Origin: Prochlorococcus sp. AG-442-M23
Lineage (GTDB): Bacteria; Cyanobacteriota; Cyanobacteriia; PCC-6307; Cyanobiaceae
Assembly: GCA_003209655.1 (NCBI GenBank)
Contig: QCPW01000006.1
Location: 1 to 64,000 of the forward strand
Direction: 5' to 3'
DNA: 64,000 nucleotides
This document shows, piece by piece, positions 19,104 through 29,101 of this stretch; position 1 is the stretch's first letter; each line of letters begins with the position of its first letter. The notes under the pieces were generated by a model, which worked only from the letters and a program-made list of their open reading frames with translations, did no database searches and had not been told where the DNA came from. Made by a program: the position numbers and the translations under genes.

Positions 19104-19547
19104 ATGCTTTTTTCTAGAAAAAAACTTTCTAGTATAAAAAATGAAAGTAAAAGAAAAGAATTTCCCTTATTTATTTTGGCAGGATCTATTGCTGCATTGA
19201 CTAACGTAATTTGTAGAATTCTACTAACAATATTTTTAAATTTTGAAATTTCTGTTTTTATTTCCTATTTAATAGGCATGGTCACTTCATTTTTACTTCA
19301 ACGTAAATATGTTTTTAAAAGTACTAAAAAATCTTATAAGAAATCCTTTGCAGCATTCTCTCTAGTAAATCTTTTTGCATTAGTACAAGTATGGATTGTG
19401 AGTTTATTAATTAAATTTTGGTTGGTTAATTTTATTTCATCAGTTCCTCTTGTTGAGTTTATCGCTCATTGTTTTGGAGTTGGAATTCCAACTTTTTCAA
19501 GTTATTTTGGTCATAAATACATAACCTTTAGTGAAAAATCTAGATGA
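19104..19547 (+). CDS. GtrA family membrane protein
   Basis: 147 aa, 4 hydrophobic segments, FILAGSIAALTNVICRILL...FLLQRKYVF. Confidence 0.82.
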   Translation: MLFSRKKLSSIKNESKRKEFPLFILAGSIAALTNVICRILLTIFLNFEISVFISYLIGMVTSFLLQRKYVFKSTKKSYKKSFAAFSLVNLFALVQVWIVSLLIKFWLVNFISSVPLVEFIAHCFGVGIPTFSSYFGHKYITFSEKSR

Positions 19548-19623
19548 GAGGGGAATTTATTTAAGTAAGTTATGTACTAGAATATTGAAATATTTTATTT
19601 TAGGAAATCAGATATAACTTCAA

Positions 19624-20358
19624 ATGAAGAATGATTGTTTCAAGAGCGCGTTTATACTGGGAGGAACAAGTACTATTGCTAAAAAGATATGTATAAAATT
19701 AGCTGAAAATGGCTGTAAAAAATTTCATCTTGTTAGTCGAGAGACAGGCGTTAACAATCAATTAATTGAGAAGTTAAGAATTTTTTATAAAGCAAAGGTT
19801 ACTGAAGAAAGGAATGATTTACTATTAAATACTTCGTTAGTAAAAAAGTTCAACCCAAAAGTCGACTTCTATGACATTTATTTAATAGCTTCAGGATTTA
19901 TTGGAAACAATAATCTCGCTAATTCAAATTCAGAAGAGGCACTAAAAATTAATTCCGTAAATTATGCAGGAATTATTCCATGGCTCATAGAAATAATGAC
20001 AGAAAAAAGAATTAAACATAAAGGAAGTTTATGGATCTTAAGTTCTGTAGCCTCAGATAGGGGTAGGCCCTCAAATTATCATTATGGTGCTTCTAAGGCA
20101 GCATTATCTATTTTCTCTGAAGGACTTCTGCTTCGCTGTGTTGATAAACCTTTTTCAGTAAGAATTATAAAAGCAGGTTATATCTCTACTCCTATGACTG
20201 TTGGTGCACCTAAGTTTCTTTGTACATCTCCAACTAAAGTTGCTTCTATACTTATGAAGGATCCTTATAAAAGAGGAATTGAATATCTTCCATGGTGGTG
20301 GAATTTAATTATGATCGCAGTCAGGAGATTACCTTCCTTTTTAGCAGCAAGATTATGA
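19624..20358 (+). CDS. SDR family oxidoreductase, DprE2-like
   Basis: ILGGTSTIAKKICIKLAENG; SSVASDRGRPSNYHYGASKAALSIFSEGL; position directly upstream of DprE1-like gene. Confidence 0.8.
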   Translation: MKNDCFKSAFILGGTSTIAKKICIKLAENGCKKFHLVSRETGVNNQLIEKLRIFYKAKVTEERNDLLLNTSLVKKFNPKVDFYDIYLIASGFIGNNNLANSNSEEALKINSVNYAGIIPWLIEIMTEKRIKHKGSLWILSSVASDRGRPSNYHYGASKAALSIFSEGLLLRCVDKPFSVRIIKAGYISTPMTVGAPKFLCTSPTKVASILMKDPYKRGIEYLPWWWNLIMIAVRRLPSFLAARL

Positions 20359-21731
20359 CGGAAAATTTAAAAAATATTTCTAAAACTCTTTCAGGATGGG
20401 GTCGTAATTCAAAAGCAGTAGTAAAGATTCTAAATCCAAAAGACAAAGAAGAATTACAAGATATTGTTTTGAATTCAAAAAAAAATTCACTTATTGCAAG
20501 AGGTCTTGGGAGATCTTATGGTGATGCTGCCCAATTAAATAATGGATGCGTTATTAATCTTGATTATTTTCAACATATTTATTTAGATAAGGCAAAGGGG
20601 ATATTAAGTGCTGGAGGTGGCGTTAGCTTTGATAACTTATTAAAAAAAATAATTCCTGAAGGATTTTTCTTACCAGTTTCTCCTGGGACAAGAAATGTGA
20701 CAATTGGAGGAGCTATTGCTGCAGATGTCCATGGTAAGAATCACCATGTAAATGGTAGCTTTGGAAATCATGTAATTAATTTGTTAATAGTAGATGGTTT
20801 AGGTCAAATCAAATATCTAAGTCCTAGTAAAGATGCAAAGCAATCTGAAAGAGATGAATTTTGGGCAACCATAGGGGGTATGGGTTTAACTGGAGTAATT
20901 ATTGAAGCGACATTCTCTCTTATCCCTATTAAAACTTCAAAAATTAGCGTAGACACTTCAAGACATAAAGATATTGATTCCCTTATGGAAGAGATGATTG
21001 TTTGTGATAACAAATATCAATATAGTGTTGCGTGGTTGGACACACTCAATAAAAGTGGAAGAGGAATTCTTACTTGTGGTAATCACGCAAGCCCTGAACA
21101 ACTAAAAAATGAAGTCAATATAGATAATCTCTTAGACTATCGCCCAAAATCATTAGCTACTGCCCCTTCTTTCATTCCTAATGGGATATTGAATAGACTC
21201 ACAGTGAAAGCTTTCAATGAAACATATTTTAGAAAAGCCCCAAAATCAAGGGAACAAGAATTACAAGATATATCCAGTTTTTTTCATCCTCTTGATGGGA
21301 TTCAAGAATGGAATAGGGTATATGGCCCAAAAGGATTTCTTCAATACCAATTTGTCGTTCCTGATAGCTCAGCACATCTAATTAAAGAATCTTTAGAGAT
21401 ATTTAGAACAATTGGGATACCTAGTTTTCTTTCTGTATTAAAAAAATTTGGTGAAGAAAATTCTGCTTTTCTATCATTCCCTAAAAAAGGATGGACTTTA
21501 GCTGTTGATATCCCAATATCTATTCCTAAACTTGATAGAACATTATTTGAATTAGATATCAAAATAGCTGAAGCTGGTGGAAGAATTTACCTAGCAAAAG
21601 ATTCTAGACAAACTTCAGATATTTTTTCCTTAACTTATCCTAGATTAAATGAATGGAAAGCAATACAAAGATCAATGGATCCAAAAAGAATTTTCTCTTC
21701 TGATTTATCAATGCGACTAAATTTAACTTAA
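20355..21731 (+). CDS. FAD-binding oxidoreductase, decaprenylphosphoryl-beta-D-ribose oxidase (DprE1)-like
   Basis: IARGLGRSYGDAAQLNNG...PVSPGTRNVTIGGAIAADVHGKNHHVNGSFGNHV...YLAKDSRQT...; ATG overlaps the upstream stop (ATGA) at 20355, so the track start 20292 is probably too long. Confidence 0.9.
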   Translation: MTENLKNISKTLSGWGRNSKAVVKILNPKDKEELQDIVLNSKKNSLIARGLGRSYGDAAQLNNGCVINLDYFQHIYLDKAKGILSAGGGVSFDNLLKKIIPEGFFLPVSPGTRNVTIGGAIAADVHGKNHHVNGSFGNHVINLLIVDGLGQIKYLSPSKDAKQSERDEFWATIGGMGLTGVIIEATFSLIPIKTSKISVDTSRHKDIDSLMEEMIVCDNKYQYSVAWLDTLNKSGRGILTCGNHASPEQLKNEVNIDNLLDYRPKSLATAPSFIPNGILNRLTVKAFNETYFRKAPKSREQELQDISSFFHPLDGIQEWNRVYGPKGFLQYQFVVPDSSAHLIKESLEIFRTIGIPSFLSVLKKFGEENSAFLSFPKKGWTLAVDIPISIPKLDRTLFELDIKIAEAGGRIYLAKDSRQTSDIFSLTYPRLNEWKAIQRSMDPKRIFSSDLSMRLNLT

Positions 21732-21971
21732 TAAATTTCTATATTAAAACTCTTTAATTTTCATCCGTCTATACTCATACTATTTTCTGTTTATTTTATG
21801 AGTTAAATTTTTATGCTTAAATTTAATTTAAATAGTTTTACTTTAGTAAATAGCATGATTAATATCATAAATTTTTTACTTTTAAAATAGATACCTTTAA
21901 GTAATTTTTATAAATAACCCTATTAATTTTTTTATGATTGCGATAATTTATAAATGAAGAGTTAAATTATA

Positions 21972-23171
21972 TTGAAAAATTTTATAAATAACTTAATGCA
22001 AAGATCGCTAAAGATGAATTCAATAATTATTGGTTTTTTTAGTTGGCTATTTAGTATTTTCCTTTTTTCACCTAGATTAACTCTATTTCTAGGGGAAGAG
22101 TCTGGAACTACTCGTCGAGATGAACTTTTGGCTCAGTGTATTGATCCTTTTACAAAAAATCTTAAAGAGCCAATACTAGCTTATCGTATTATTCAGCCAT
22201 CAATAGCAAAGGCTTTAGGGTGGTGTGGTGAACGCCGTGAAGTTTTAGCGTTAATGGGATCTCCTGGAATTGCCTATATTGCACTAATCTTGACTCTGAT
22301 AATTTTTCATTTTTCTTTAAAAAAGAGATTCAGTAATAATTTATCCCTTTTAGCTACTTTCGGATTGGCTACGACTCATTTAACCCAATGGGTTAATACT
22401 CATTGGGGACATCCTGATTCCTTAACCTTTTTACCGATAAGTCTATTAATGATGTCTCGTAGGCCAATACTTACAATTGTTGCAGCTTCAATTGGATTTC
22501 TTAATGATGAGAGATTTATCCTATCATTACCCTTTATATTGCTGTGGTGGTGGCCCAAAAAACAAACATGGAATGAAAGCCTTCAAAACCTTTCTCCAAT
22601 AATTTTTTCTTCCTTTTTTGGAATAGCTATAGCTATTTTCATCAAAATATCTTTAAAACACGGCTTGATTGGTCCAGGCATCTACGAACCTTATCAAGTA
22701 GAAACTATTAACAATTATGTTCGTATACTAGATCCATCCAATTGGTTTGGGTTAACTTTTATGGTTTTCCTTGGCTTTAGATGGTTTTGGATTTTACCTT
22801 TTTCAGCTCTAATTTTTCTCTTAAAGGATAAGTTATCTATTCGATCATTTATATTTATTATTTCATCTTTAAGTGCAATAATAGCAACTTTCAGTGTTGC
22901 AGATATTAGTAGGTCATGTGCATTCTTTTTTCCTATTATTCCTGTGGCAATAACAATTCTTAAAGATGAATCTAATTGGCCCGAATCAAAATTAAAATTA
23001 TGGATTTGTTGGATTATTGGTCTAAATGTTTTAACACCTGCATTAAAAGTGTATGGCATTCCTCCAGATTGGTGGGCAGTTAGTCCTCTTGAGTGGGTAA
23101 CCCCTGCACTACCTCTTCCAGTAAATTTATGGAAATGGTTTACTTCCCCAAATGGAGCAATTACTTGGTGA
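21972..23171 (+). CDS. Polytopic membrane protein, GT-C-like candidate glycosyltransferase
   Basis: ~400 aa, many hydrophobic helices; charged loop RRDELLAQCIDPF...; WVNTHWGHPDSLTF; FLNDERFILSLP. Confidence 0.5.
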   Translation: MKNFINNLMQRSLKMNSIIIGFFSWLFSIFLFSPRLTLFLGEESGTTRRDELLAQCIDPFTKNLKEPILAYRIIQPSIAKALGWCGERREVLALMGSPGIAYIALILTLIIFHFSLKKRFSNNLSLLATFGLATTHLTQWVNTHWGHPDSLTFLPISLLMMSRRPILTIVAASIGFLNDERFILSLPFILLWWWPKKQTWNESLQNLSPIIFSSFFGIAIAIFIKISLKHGLIGPGIYEPYQVETINNYVRILDPSNWFGLTFMVFLGFRWFWILPFSALIFLLKDKLSIRSFIFIISSLSAIIATFSVADISRSCAFFFPIIPVAITILKDESNWPESKLKLWICWIIGLNVLTPALKVYGIPPDWWAVSPLEWVTPALPLPVNLWKWFTSPNGAITW

Positions 23172-23487
23172 ACGAGTCTTTTAAAACAATAACTTTGAGC
23201 CAGCAATTGTTTATTAATTAATTATCATTTTATTTTTGACTTGTTTATTTCAGGAAATATATAATAAATCTCGTTTAGAAAAAATTTGTTTTTTTTATGT
23301 TTTAATATTCCAATATTTTTCTATTCTACAATTTTCTAAACTTCTAACTGGTGATTAATTTAACATCATAAACAGTCTATTATTTATCATAAACTCAAAG
23401 CTCTATGAAGAAGGTTTTAAAATAACTAAAAAGCGATCAGATCTAAAGAAACAGTAAGACTACATATTAAAATAAAGATACTTAAAA

Positions 23488-24792
23488 TTGCTTATAAACA
23501 TGAAAAATAAATCACCTAAAGTTGCCGTAGTTGGAGCAGGGCCGATGGGGCTTGCAGTAGCTTATGAACTAACTTTAAAAGGATATAAGCCAGAGATTTT
23601 TGAAGCAGATAATAGATTAGGGGGTATGGCCGCATCATTTAATTTTGATGGCTTGGAAATCGAAAGATATTATCATTTTCATTGTCTTAACGACCATGCA
23701 TTTTTTGATTTACTTGATGAAATTGGCTTAAAGAAAGAATTAAAATGGAAAAAAACAAAAATGGGTTTTTTTTATCAAAATAAATTATATAAATGGGGGT
23801 CTTTAAATTCAGTATTATTTTTTAATAAAGCTTCAATATTTATAAGAATTAGATATCTTTTACATGCTTTAAGATGCTTAACAATAAAAGACTATAGCTA
23901 TTTAGATAAAATTTCAGCAGTTGATTGGTTAAAAAATTGGCTTGGACTAAAGGGATATTATATTTTATGGGAAAAACTTTTTGAATATAAATTTTATAAT
24001 TTTTCTAGTACAATTTCTGCCGCATGGATTTGGAGTAGAATAAAGAGATTAGGAAAATCAAGAAAATATTTGGTTGAAAATCTTGGTTATCTAAAAAATG
24101 GATCCCTAGAACTTATAAATAAATTAGAAAAAATAATAATAAAAAATGGGGGTGTTATTCACCTATCCAATCCAGTTTTATGCATCAATCCAATAAAAAA
24201 TGGAGGCGCAATAATAAAATCAGTTAATAAAACAGATATCTACGATAGTGTAGTAACAACAATTCCAATTCCACTGCTAACAAAAATATTTATAGCAAGT
24301 GGAATAGATAAGGACGTAATTAAGAATTATGAAAAAACTATATCTATTGCATGCGCATGTGTGATTTTAAAAACAAGTAAAAAAATTACAGATAATTTCT
24401 GGACAAATATAAATGATAATAGATATTCAATACCTGGAATAGTAGAAATGAGTAATTTGAGAGAATTAGATTCTTATATTACTTACGTTCCATTTTATAT
24501 GCCAGAAGATCATCCAAACTATTTAAAATCTAATGCAAACCTTATTAATGAGGCATGGGATTGCATTAAAAAAATAAACCCTAATTTAGAAGATAAAGAC
24601 TTAATTAGTTCATGTTGTAATCGGTATAGATATGCACAACCAGTTATTGGCAAAGAATACAAAAAAACTTTGCCATCAAAAGAACCATTTAAAAGATTAT
24701 TCACAGTAGATACAACTTTTTATTACCCCGAAGATAGAGGCATTAGCGAAAGCGTTGGTTTCGGAAGAGATTTAGTGAGGAAGAATTTTTAA
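23488..24792 (+). CDS. FAD-dependent oxidoreductase (UDP-galactopyranose mutase/amine oxidase-like)
   Basis: VAVVGAGPMGLAVAYELTLKGYKPEIFEADNRLGGMAASF; C-terminal DRGISESVGFGRDL. Confidence 0.82.
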   Translation: MLINMKNKSPKVAVVGAGPMGLAVAYELTLKGYKPEIFEADNRLGGMAASFNFDGLEIERYYHFHCLNDHAFFDLLDEIGLKKELKWKKTKMGFFYQNKLYKWGSLNSVLFFNKASIFIRIRYLLHALRCLTIKDYSYLDKISAVDWLKNWLGLKGYYILWEKLFEYKFYNFSSTISAAWIWSRIKRLGKSRKYLVENLGYLKNGSLELINKLEKIIIKNGGVIHLSNPVLCINPIKNGGAIIKSVNKTDIYDSVVTTIPIPLLTKIFIASGIDKDVIKNYEKTISIACACVILKTSKKITDNFWTNINDNRYSIPGIVEMSNLRELDSYITYVPFYMPEDHPNYLKSNANLINEAWDCIKKINPNLEDKDLISSCCNRYRYAQPVIGKEYKKTLPSKEPFKRLFTVDTTFYYPEDRGISESVGFGRDLVRKNF

Positions 24793-24960
24793 AAAAATTA
24801 TTTAAATAATAAACTCGCAAAAAGCTTCTATTAAATTTAGGAGTTATGAGTAAATAATATATTAATAACGTTCTATATGAAAAAATATCGAATTTTATTA
24901 TTCAAAAAATCATCAATTTATCTGAAAGGGGAAAAATTTATTAATAAATTCTTTACGCTA

Positions 24961-26361
24961 TTAAGTGGTTCCCAAAGTCCAAATCTTGAAACCAATATCT
25001 TTTAATCTTTGTTTGTCTAAACAATTTCTTGAGTCAAAAACCCACGCAGGTTTTCTCATTACCTCAAAAATATGTTTCCAATCTAAGTCTACAAATTCCT
25101 CCCATTCTGTTAAAACAAGGATAGCATCAGCTCCCTGAGCAGCTTTTAAAGCCGAATCACTAACTAGAACATTATTTCGATATATTTTCTCATTAAATTC
25201 TATGAGTATATCCTTTTCACAAACTTTAGGATCATAAAAATTTAATTTTGCACCTTCTTGCAGTAAATTCTTAGAAATATTTATACTCGGAGATTCTCTG
25301 GTATCATTTGTATTGGCCTTAAAAGAAAATCCGAATATTGCTAATTTTTTATTTGATAAAGTTCCAAATAAATTTCTAATTACCAAAGATGATATTCTTT
25401 TTTGTTGCCATGTATTAATATCAACTACTTGTTCCCAGTAATCTGCGACTTCATTCAATCCATAATATCTACATAAATATACAAGATTTAAAATATCTTT
25501 TTTAAAGCAACTTCCTCCAAACCCAGGTCCTGATTTTAAAAATTTTCTCCCTATTCTCGAATCAGTTCCTATTGCTTTTGCTACTTCATTAATATTAGCC
25601 CCTGTAGCTTCACAAAGTGCTGAAATAGAATTAATAGATGAAATTCTTTGCGCTAGAAAAGCATTAGCAACTAATTTTGATAACTCTGAACTCCATAAAT
25701 TTGTCGTTATTATTTTTTCTGGATTAACCCAACTTTTATAGATATCAGAGATTAAATTAATTGAATCATCATCATCTCCTCCAATTAAAACTCTATCAGG
25801 ATTTTGAAGATCATTAATAGCAGAGCCTTCCGCAAGAAATTCAGGGTTAGATATTATTGAAAAAGTCTGGCCTTTATGATCTATAGCTGAAATATTATTT
25901 TGTTCAGATGAAGTTAAAATTGTTTTTATTGTTTCAGCAGTCTTTACAGGTAAAGTACTTTTTTCAATAACAATAGTGTGGTTTTTAGAAAATTTGGCTA
26001 TTTGTCTTGCTGAAGACTCTATCCATTTCAAGTCACTAGCGTAACCAGCCCCTACACCGTTTTTCTTTGTTGGTGTGTTTACAGAAATAAAAATAATATC
26101 CGCCTTGGCAATATTTTCTTCTATTTTGGTTGAAAAGAAGAGATTTTTTCCTCTACACTTTTTAATAATTTTTTCTAAACCAGGTTCAAATACTGGTAAC
26201 TTAGATAAATCTTTATTATTCCATGCATTAATTCTCTCAGCATTTAAATCAACTACGTTAACTTCGCAGTCAGGACAATTCATTGCTATCACTGACATCG
26301 TTGGTCCTCCAACATAACCAGCACCTATGCAACAAATAATTTTATTTAGATTGTTTTCCAT
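24961..26361 (-). CDS. ugd: UDP-glucose 6-dehydrogenase
   Basis: IGAGYVGGPTMSVIA, KSGPGFGGSCFKKDILNLVYL, FSFKANTNDTRESPSI. Confidence 0.92.
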   Translation of the reverse strand: MENNLNKIICCIGAGYVGGPTMSVIAMNCPDCEVNVVDLNAERINAWNNKDLSKLPVFEPGLEKIIKKCRGKNLFFSTKIEENIAKADIIFISVNTPTKKNGVGAGYASDLKWIESSARQIAKFSKNHTIVIEKSTLPVKTAETIKTILTSSEQNNISAIDHKGQTFSIISNPEFLAEGSAINDLQNPDRVLIGGDDDDSINLISDIYKSWVNPEKIITTNLWSSELSKLVANAFLAQRISSINSISALCEATGANINEVAKAIGTDSRIGRKFLKSGPGFGGSCFKKDILNLVYLCRYYGLNEVADYWEQVVDINTWQQKRISSLVIRNLFGTLSNKKLAIFGFSFKANTNDTRESPSINISKNLLQEGAKLNFYDPKVCEKDILIEFNEKIYRNNVLVSDSALKAAQGADAILVLTEWEEFVDLDWKHIFEVMRKPAWVFDSRNCLDKQRLKDIGFKIWTLGTT

Positions 26362-26517
26362 TTGAAGTTAATATTATTATGTTTTTCGATAATTCTTTAG
26401 ATTTAATCTTCAAAGAAAAATATTTCATATCTAAGTCTTTAAAACAAATTAAACATTTAATATTCACCTAAATAATTTACTATAGTTTTAAGTCAAAAGA
26501 AGTTACATTACAAGTTA

Positions 26518-27444
26518 ATGAAAAGAAATTTAGTTACTGGTGGTAGTGGATTTTTAGGATCTCATTTGTCAAAGAAATTATTAGAGAAAGGAGAAGAAGT
26601 AATTTGTTTAGACAATTTTTTTACAGGGACAAAGAAAAATATTGAGCAAATGATGAATCATCCCAATTTTGAACTTATAAGACATGATGTCACAGAACCA
26701 ATAAAAATTGAAGTTGATAAAATTTGGCATTTAGCTTGCCCTGCTTCACCTATTCATTATCAATTCAATCCAATTAAAACTACTAAAACAATTTTTTTAG
26801 GAACTTATAACATGTTGGGATTAGCAAAAAGAATTGGGGCAAAGTTTTTATTAGCAAGTACAAGTGAAGTTTATGGAGATCCTGAAGAACATCCTCAAAC
26901 AGAGTTTTATAAGGGGGCTGTTAATACAACTGGGATAAGAAGTTGTTATGACGAAGGGAAAAGAATCGCAGAAACGCTTTGCTCAGATTACAAAAGAATA
27001 AATGGGGTTGATACGAGAATTATGAGAATATTTAATACCTATGGTCCAAATATGAGATTTGACGATGGAAGAGTAGTAAGCAACTTTATAATTCAAGCTT
27101 TAAAAAATGAAAAAATTACACTTTATGGGGAAGGAGAACAAACAAGATCATTTTGTTATGTTGATGATTTAATTGAGGGTATGATTCTTCTTATGGAAAG
27201 TAATTATCAGGATCCAATGAATATTGGTAATCCAAATGAGTTTTCAATCAAGGAATTAGCTTATTTAGTAAGAGGTTTAATAAACCCAAATTTGGAATTT
27301 GAATATAAAGACTTACCGCAAGATGATCCCAAACAGAGAAAACCTTCTATTGCATTAGCTAAGGAAGTTTTGAATTGGGAACCAACAATTGAATTAAAAG
27401 AGGGGCTTATAAAAACCATTCAATGGTTTAAAAGTAATTTATGA
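26518..27444 (+). CDS. UDP-glucuronate decarboxylase (UDP-xylose synthase-like SDR)
   Basis: [71 protein letters not shown]. Confidence 0.92.
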   Translation: MKRNLVTGGSGFLGSHLSKKLLEKGEEVICLDNFFTGTKKNIEQMMNHPNFELIRHDVTEPIKIEVDKIWHLACPASPIHYQFNPIKTTKTIFLGTYNMLGLAKRIGAKFLLASTSEVYGDPEEHPQTEFYKGAVNTTGIRSCYDEGKRIAETLCSDYKRINGVDTRIMRIFNTYGPNMRFDDGRVVSNFIIQALKNEKITLYGEGEQTRSFCYVDDLIEGMILLMESNYQDPMNIGNPNEFSIKELAYLVRGLINPNLEFEYKDLPQDDPKQRKPSIALAKEVLNWEPTIELKEGLIKTIQWFKSNL

Positions 27445-27473
27445 AAAATTTGTTAATGAATTTGATTTATAAT

Positions 27474-28088
27474 CTAAATCTTTCTCCAAACAGCTAAAAG
27501 TTTACCCTGAAAAACCACATTATCCAAATTCAACTCAATCGGTTCATATGCTGGATTTGCTGCCTCAAGAAATATTTTTCCACCTCTTTTAAAAAAATAT
27601 TTTAAGGTTGTTCCTAATCCCGGTACCATCGCGCTGACAATTGTTCCATTTCTCAATAGGTATGAATCAGTAATAGGTTCCATCAAAACCATATCTCCAT
27701 CTGCAATACAGGCGTCTATCATTGAATCTCCATTAACTGTAAGAGCAAAAATATTTTTCTTTTTTAAAACATCTGAAATATCTAATTTTTCATTAACATC
27801 AGAATAAGTTTCAATTAAACCTCCTGCTGCTACTGATCCCATAACTGGAATACCTTCAATAACTTCATCAATTAATTGAAGAGTTCTAGCTTTACCTTCT
27901 TGCCATGAAATATAACCTTTTTCTTGCAAATGTTTTAAACGGCTTTGTATTGGAGCAGGAGATTTCAATCCCATCGCCTGCATCATCTGCCTTATTGATG
28001 GACTATGTTGAAAGTTTTTCATATAATTTTTAATCCATCCATAAAGCTCATTTTGAGCTTCTGTGAGATTTTCGGAAGAATTAACCAC
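27474..28088 (-). CDS. lexA: LexA repressor (S24), probable GTG start at 28088
   Basis: LTEAQNELYGWIKNYMKNFQHSPSIRQMMQAMGL HTH; AAGG cleavage motif; GDSMIDACIADGD Ser; track start 28208 would overlap argF by 62 bp. Confidence 0.85.
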   Translation of the reverse strand: MVNSSENLTEAQNELYGWIKNYMKNFQHSPSIRQMMQAMGLKSPAPIQSRLKHLQEKGYISWQEGKARTLQLIDEVIEGIPVMGSVAAGGLIETYSDVNEKLDISDVLKKKNIFALTVNGDSMIDACIADGDMVLMEPITDSYLLRNGTIVSAMVPGLGTTLKYFFKRGGKIFLEAANPAYEPIELNLDNVVFQGKLLAVWRKI

Positions 28089-28105
28089 AATACAAATGTT
28101 CGCTA

Positions 28106-28118
28106 ATACATTTGTACC
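28106..28118 (-). promoter_or_regulatory. Candidate LexA (SOS) box upstream of lexA
   Basis: Minus strand GGTACAAATGTAT, close to cyanobacterial RGTACNNNDGTWC consensus (one mismatch), 17 bp upstream of the GTG. Confidence 0.4.
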
Positions 28119-28146
28119 TCTTTTTAGTGGCTGTTGCAAGTGCCAT

Positions 28147-29073
28147 TTAGGAAAGTAAACATGCCAAAAGAGCTTGTTGGGCATGCATTCTATTTTCTGC
28201 TTGATCAAAAATTCTACTTTTACTACTATTAATCACTTCATCAGTTATCTCTTTTGATCTATAAGCAGGAAGGCAATGAAGAATTATTGCATCTTTATTA
28301 GCTTTGTTTACTAAATTTCTATCAATAGTAAATCCTATAAAATTTTTATCTTTATTTTCTTTAACATTTTCTTCCCCCATAGAGGACCATACATCTGTAT
28401 ACAAAACATTTGCACCTTTAACAGCACTATATGGATCATTAGTAATTTTCAATAGATTCTTATCTTGATATATTTCAAGTGCCTTTTTGATTACAGATGA
28501 ATTAGGTTCATAACCTTTAGGGCAAGCAATCCTAACTTCCACACCAAATAGTGCGCCGCATAGAATAAGGGAATTCGCGACATTATTACCATCACCTATA
28601 AAAGTCAAAACTACATTTTTAAAATCGAGAAACTCCTCCTTTATAGTTAAAAAATCAGCTAATGCCTGACATGGATGCTCTAAATCTGTAAGAGCATTAA
28701 TAACTGGTTTTGAGGACCACTTTGAATATTCTTCCAAATCCGAATGATTAAAAGTTCTAATTGCAATGACATCACAATATCTGCTTAGGACTCTCGCTGT
28801 ATCTTTAATTGGCTCCCCTCTCCCTATTTGCGAGGTCGTTGGATTTAGATCAATCGTGGTACCCCCAAGTCTTGACATGGCTACCTGAAAACTTACTCGT
28901 GTACGAGTTGATGACTTATTAAAAATTAAACCTAATACTTTATTTGTTAGATCAATATAAAGTTCTTTATTTTTTAATTTTTTTGCCAGGTCTAAAATAT
29001 AAAAAAATTCTTCAGTTGATATGTCCAAGCTTGATAAAAAGTTTTTATTACTAAGCTTGTTAGATTTAAGCAT
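28147..29073 (-). CDS. argF: Ornithine carbamoyltransferase
   Basis: FNKSSTRTRVSFQVAM (STRTR), HPCQALADFLTI, HCLPAYR. Confidence 0.95.
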   Translation of the reverse strand: MLKSNKLSNKNFLSSLDISTEEFFYILDLAKKLKNKELYIDLTNKVLGLIFNKSSTRTRVSFQVAMSRLGGTTIDLNPTTSQIGRGEPIKDTARVLSRYCDVIAIRTFNHSDLEEYSKWSSKPVINALTDLEHPCQALADFLTIKEEFLDFKNVVLTFIGDGNNVANSLILCGALFGVEVRIACPKGYEPNSSVIKKALEIYQDKNLLKITNDPYSAVKGANVLYTDVWSSMGEENVKENKDKNFIGFTIDRNLVNKANKDAIILHCLPAYRSKEITDEVINSSKSRIFDQAENRMHAQQALLACLLS

Positions 29074-29101
29074 AAATATTTCTAATAAGATTTAGATTCT
29101 A

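Noticed and set aside
20292-20354. N-terminal extension of the DprE1-like ORF (MVVEFNYDRSQEITFLFSSKI)
   Set aside because: Overlaps the upstream SDR gene; the ATG at 20355 coupled through ATGA fits better.
22715-23206. Minus-strand 163-aa ORF antisense to the polytopic membrane protein
   Set aside because: The plus-strand frame has coherent TM helices; the antisense product looks random.
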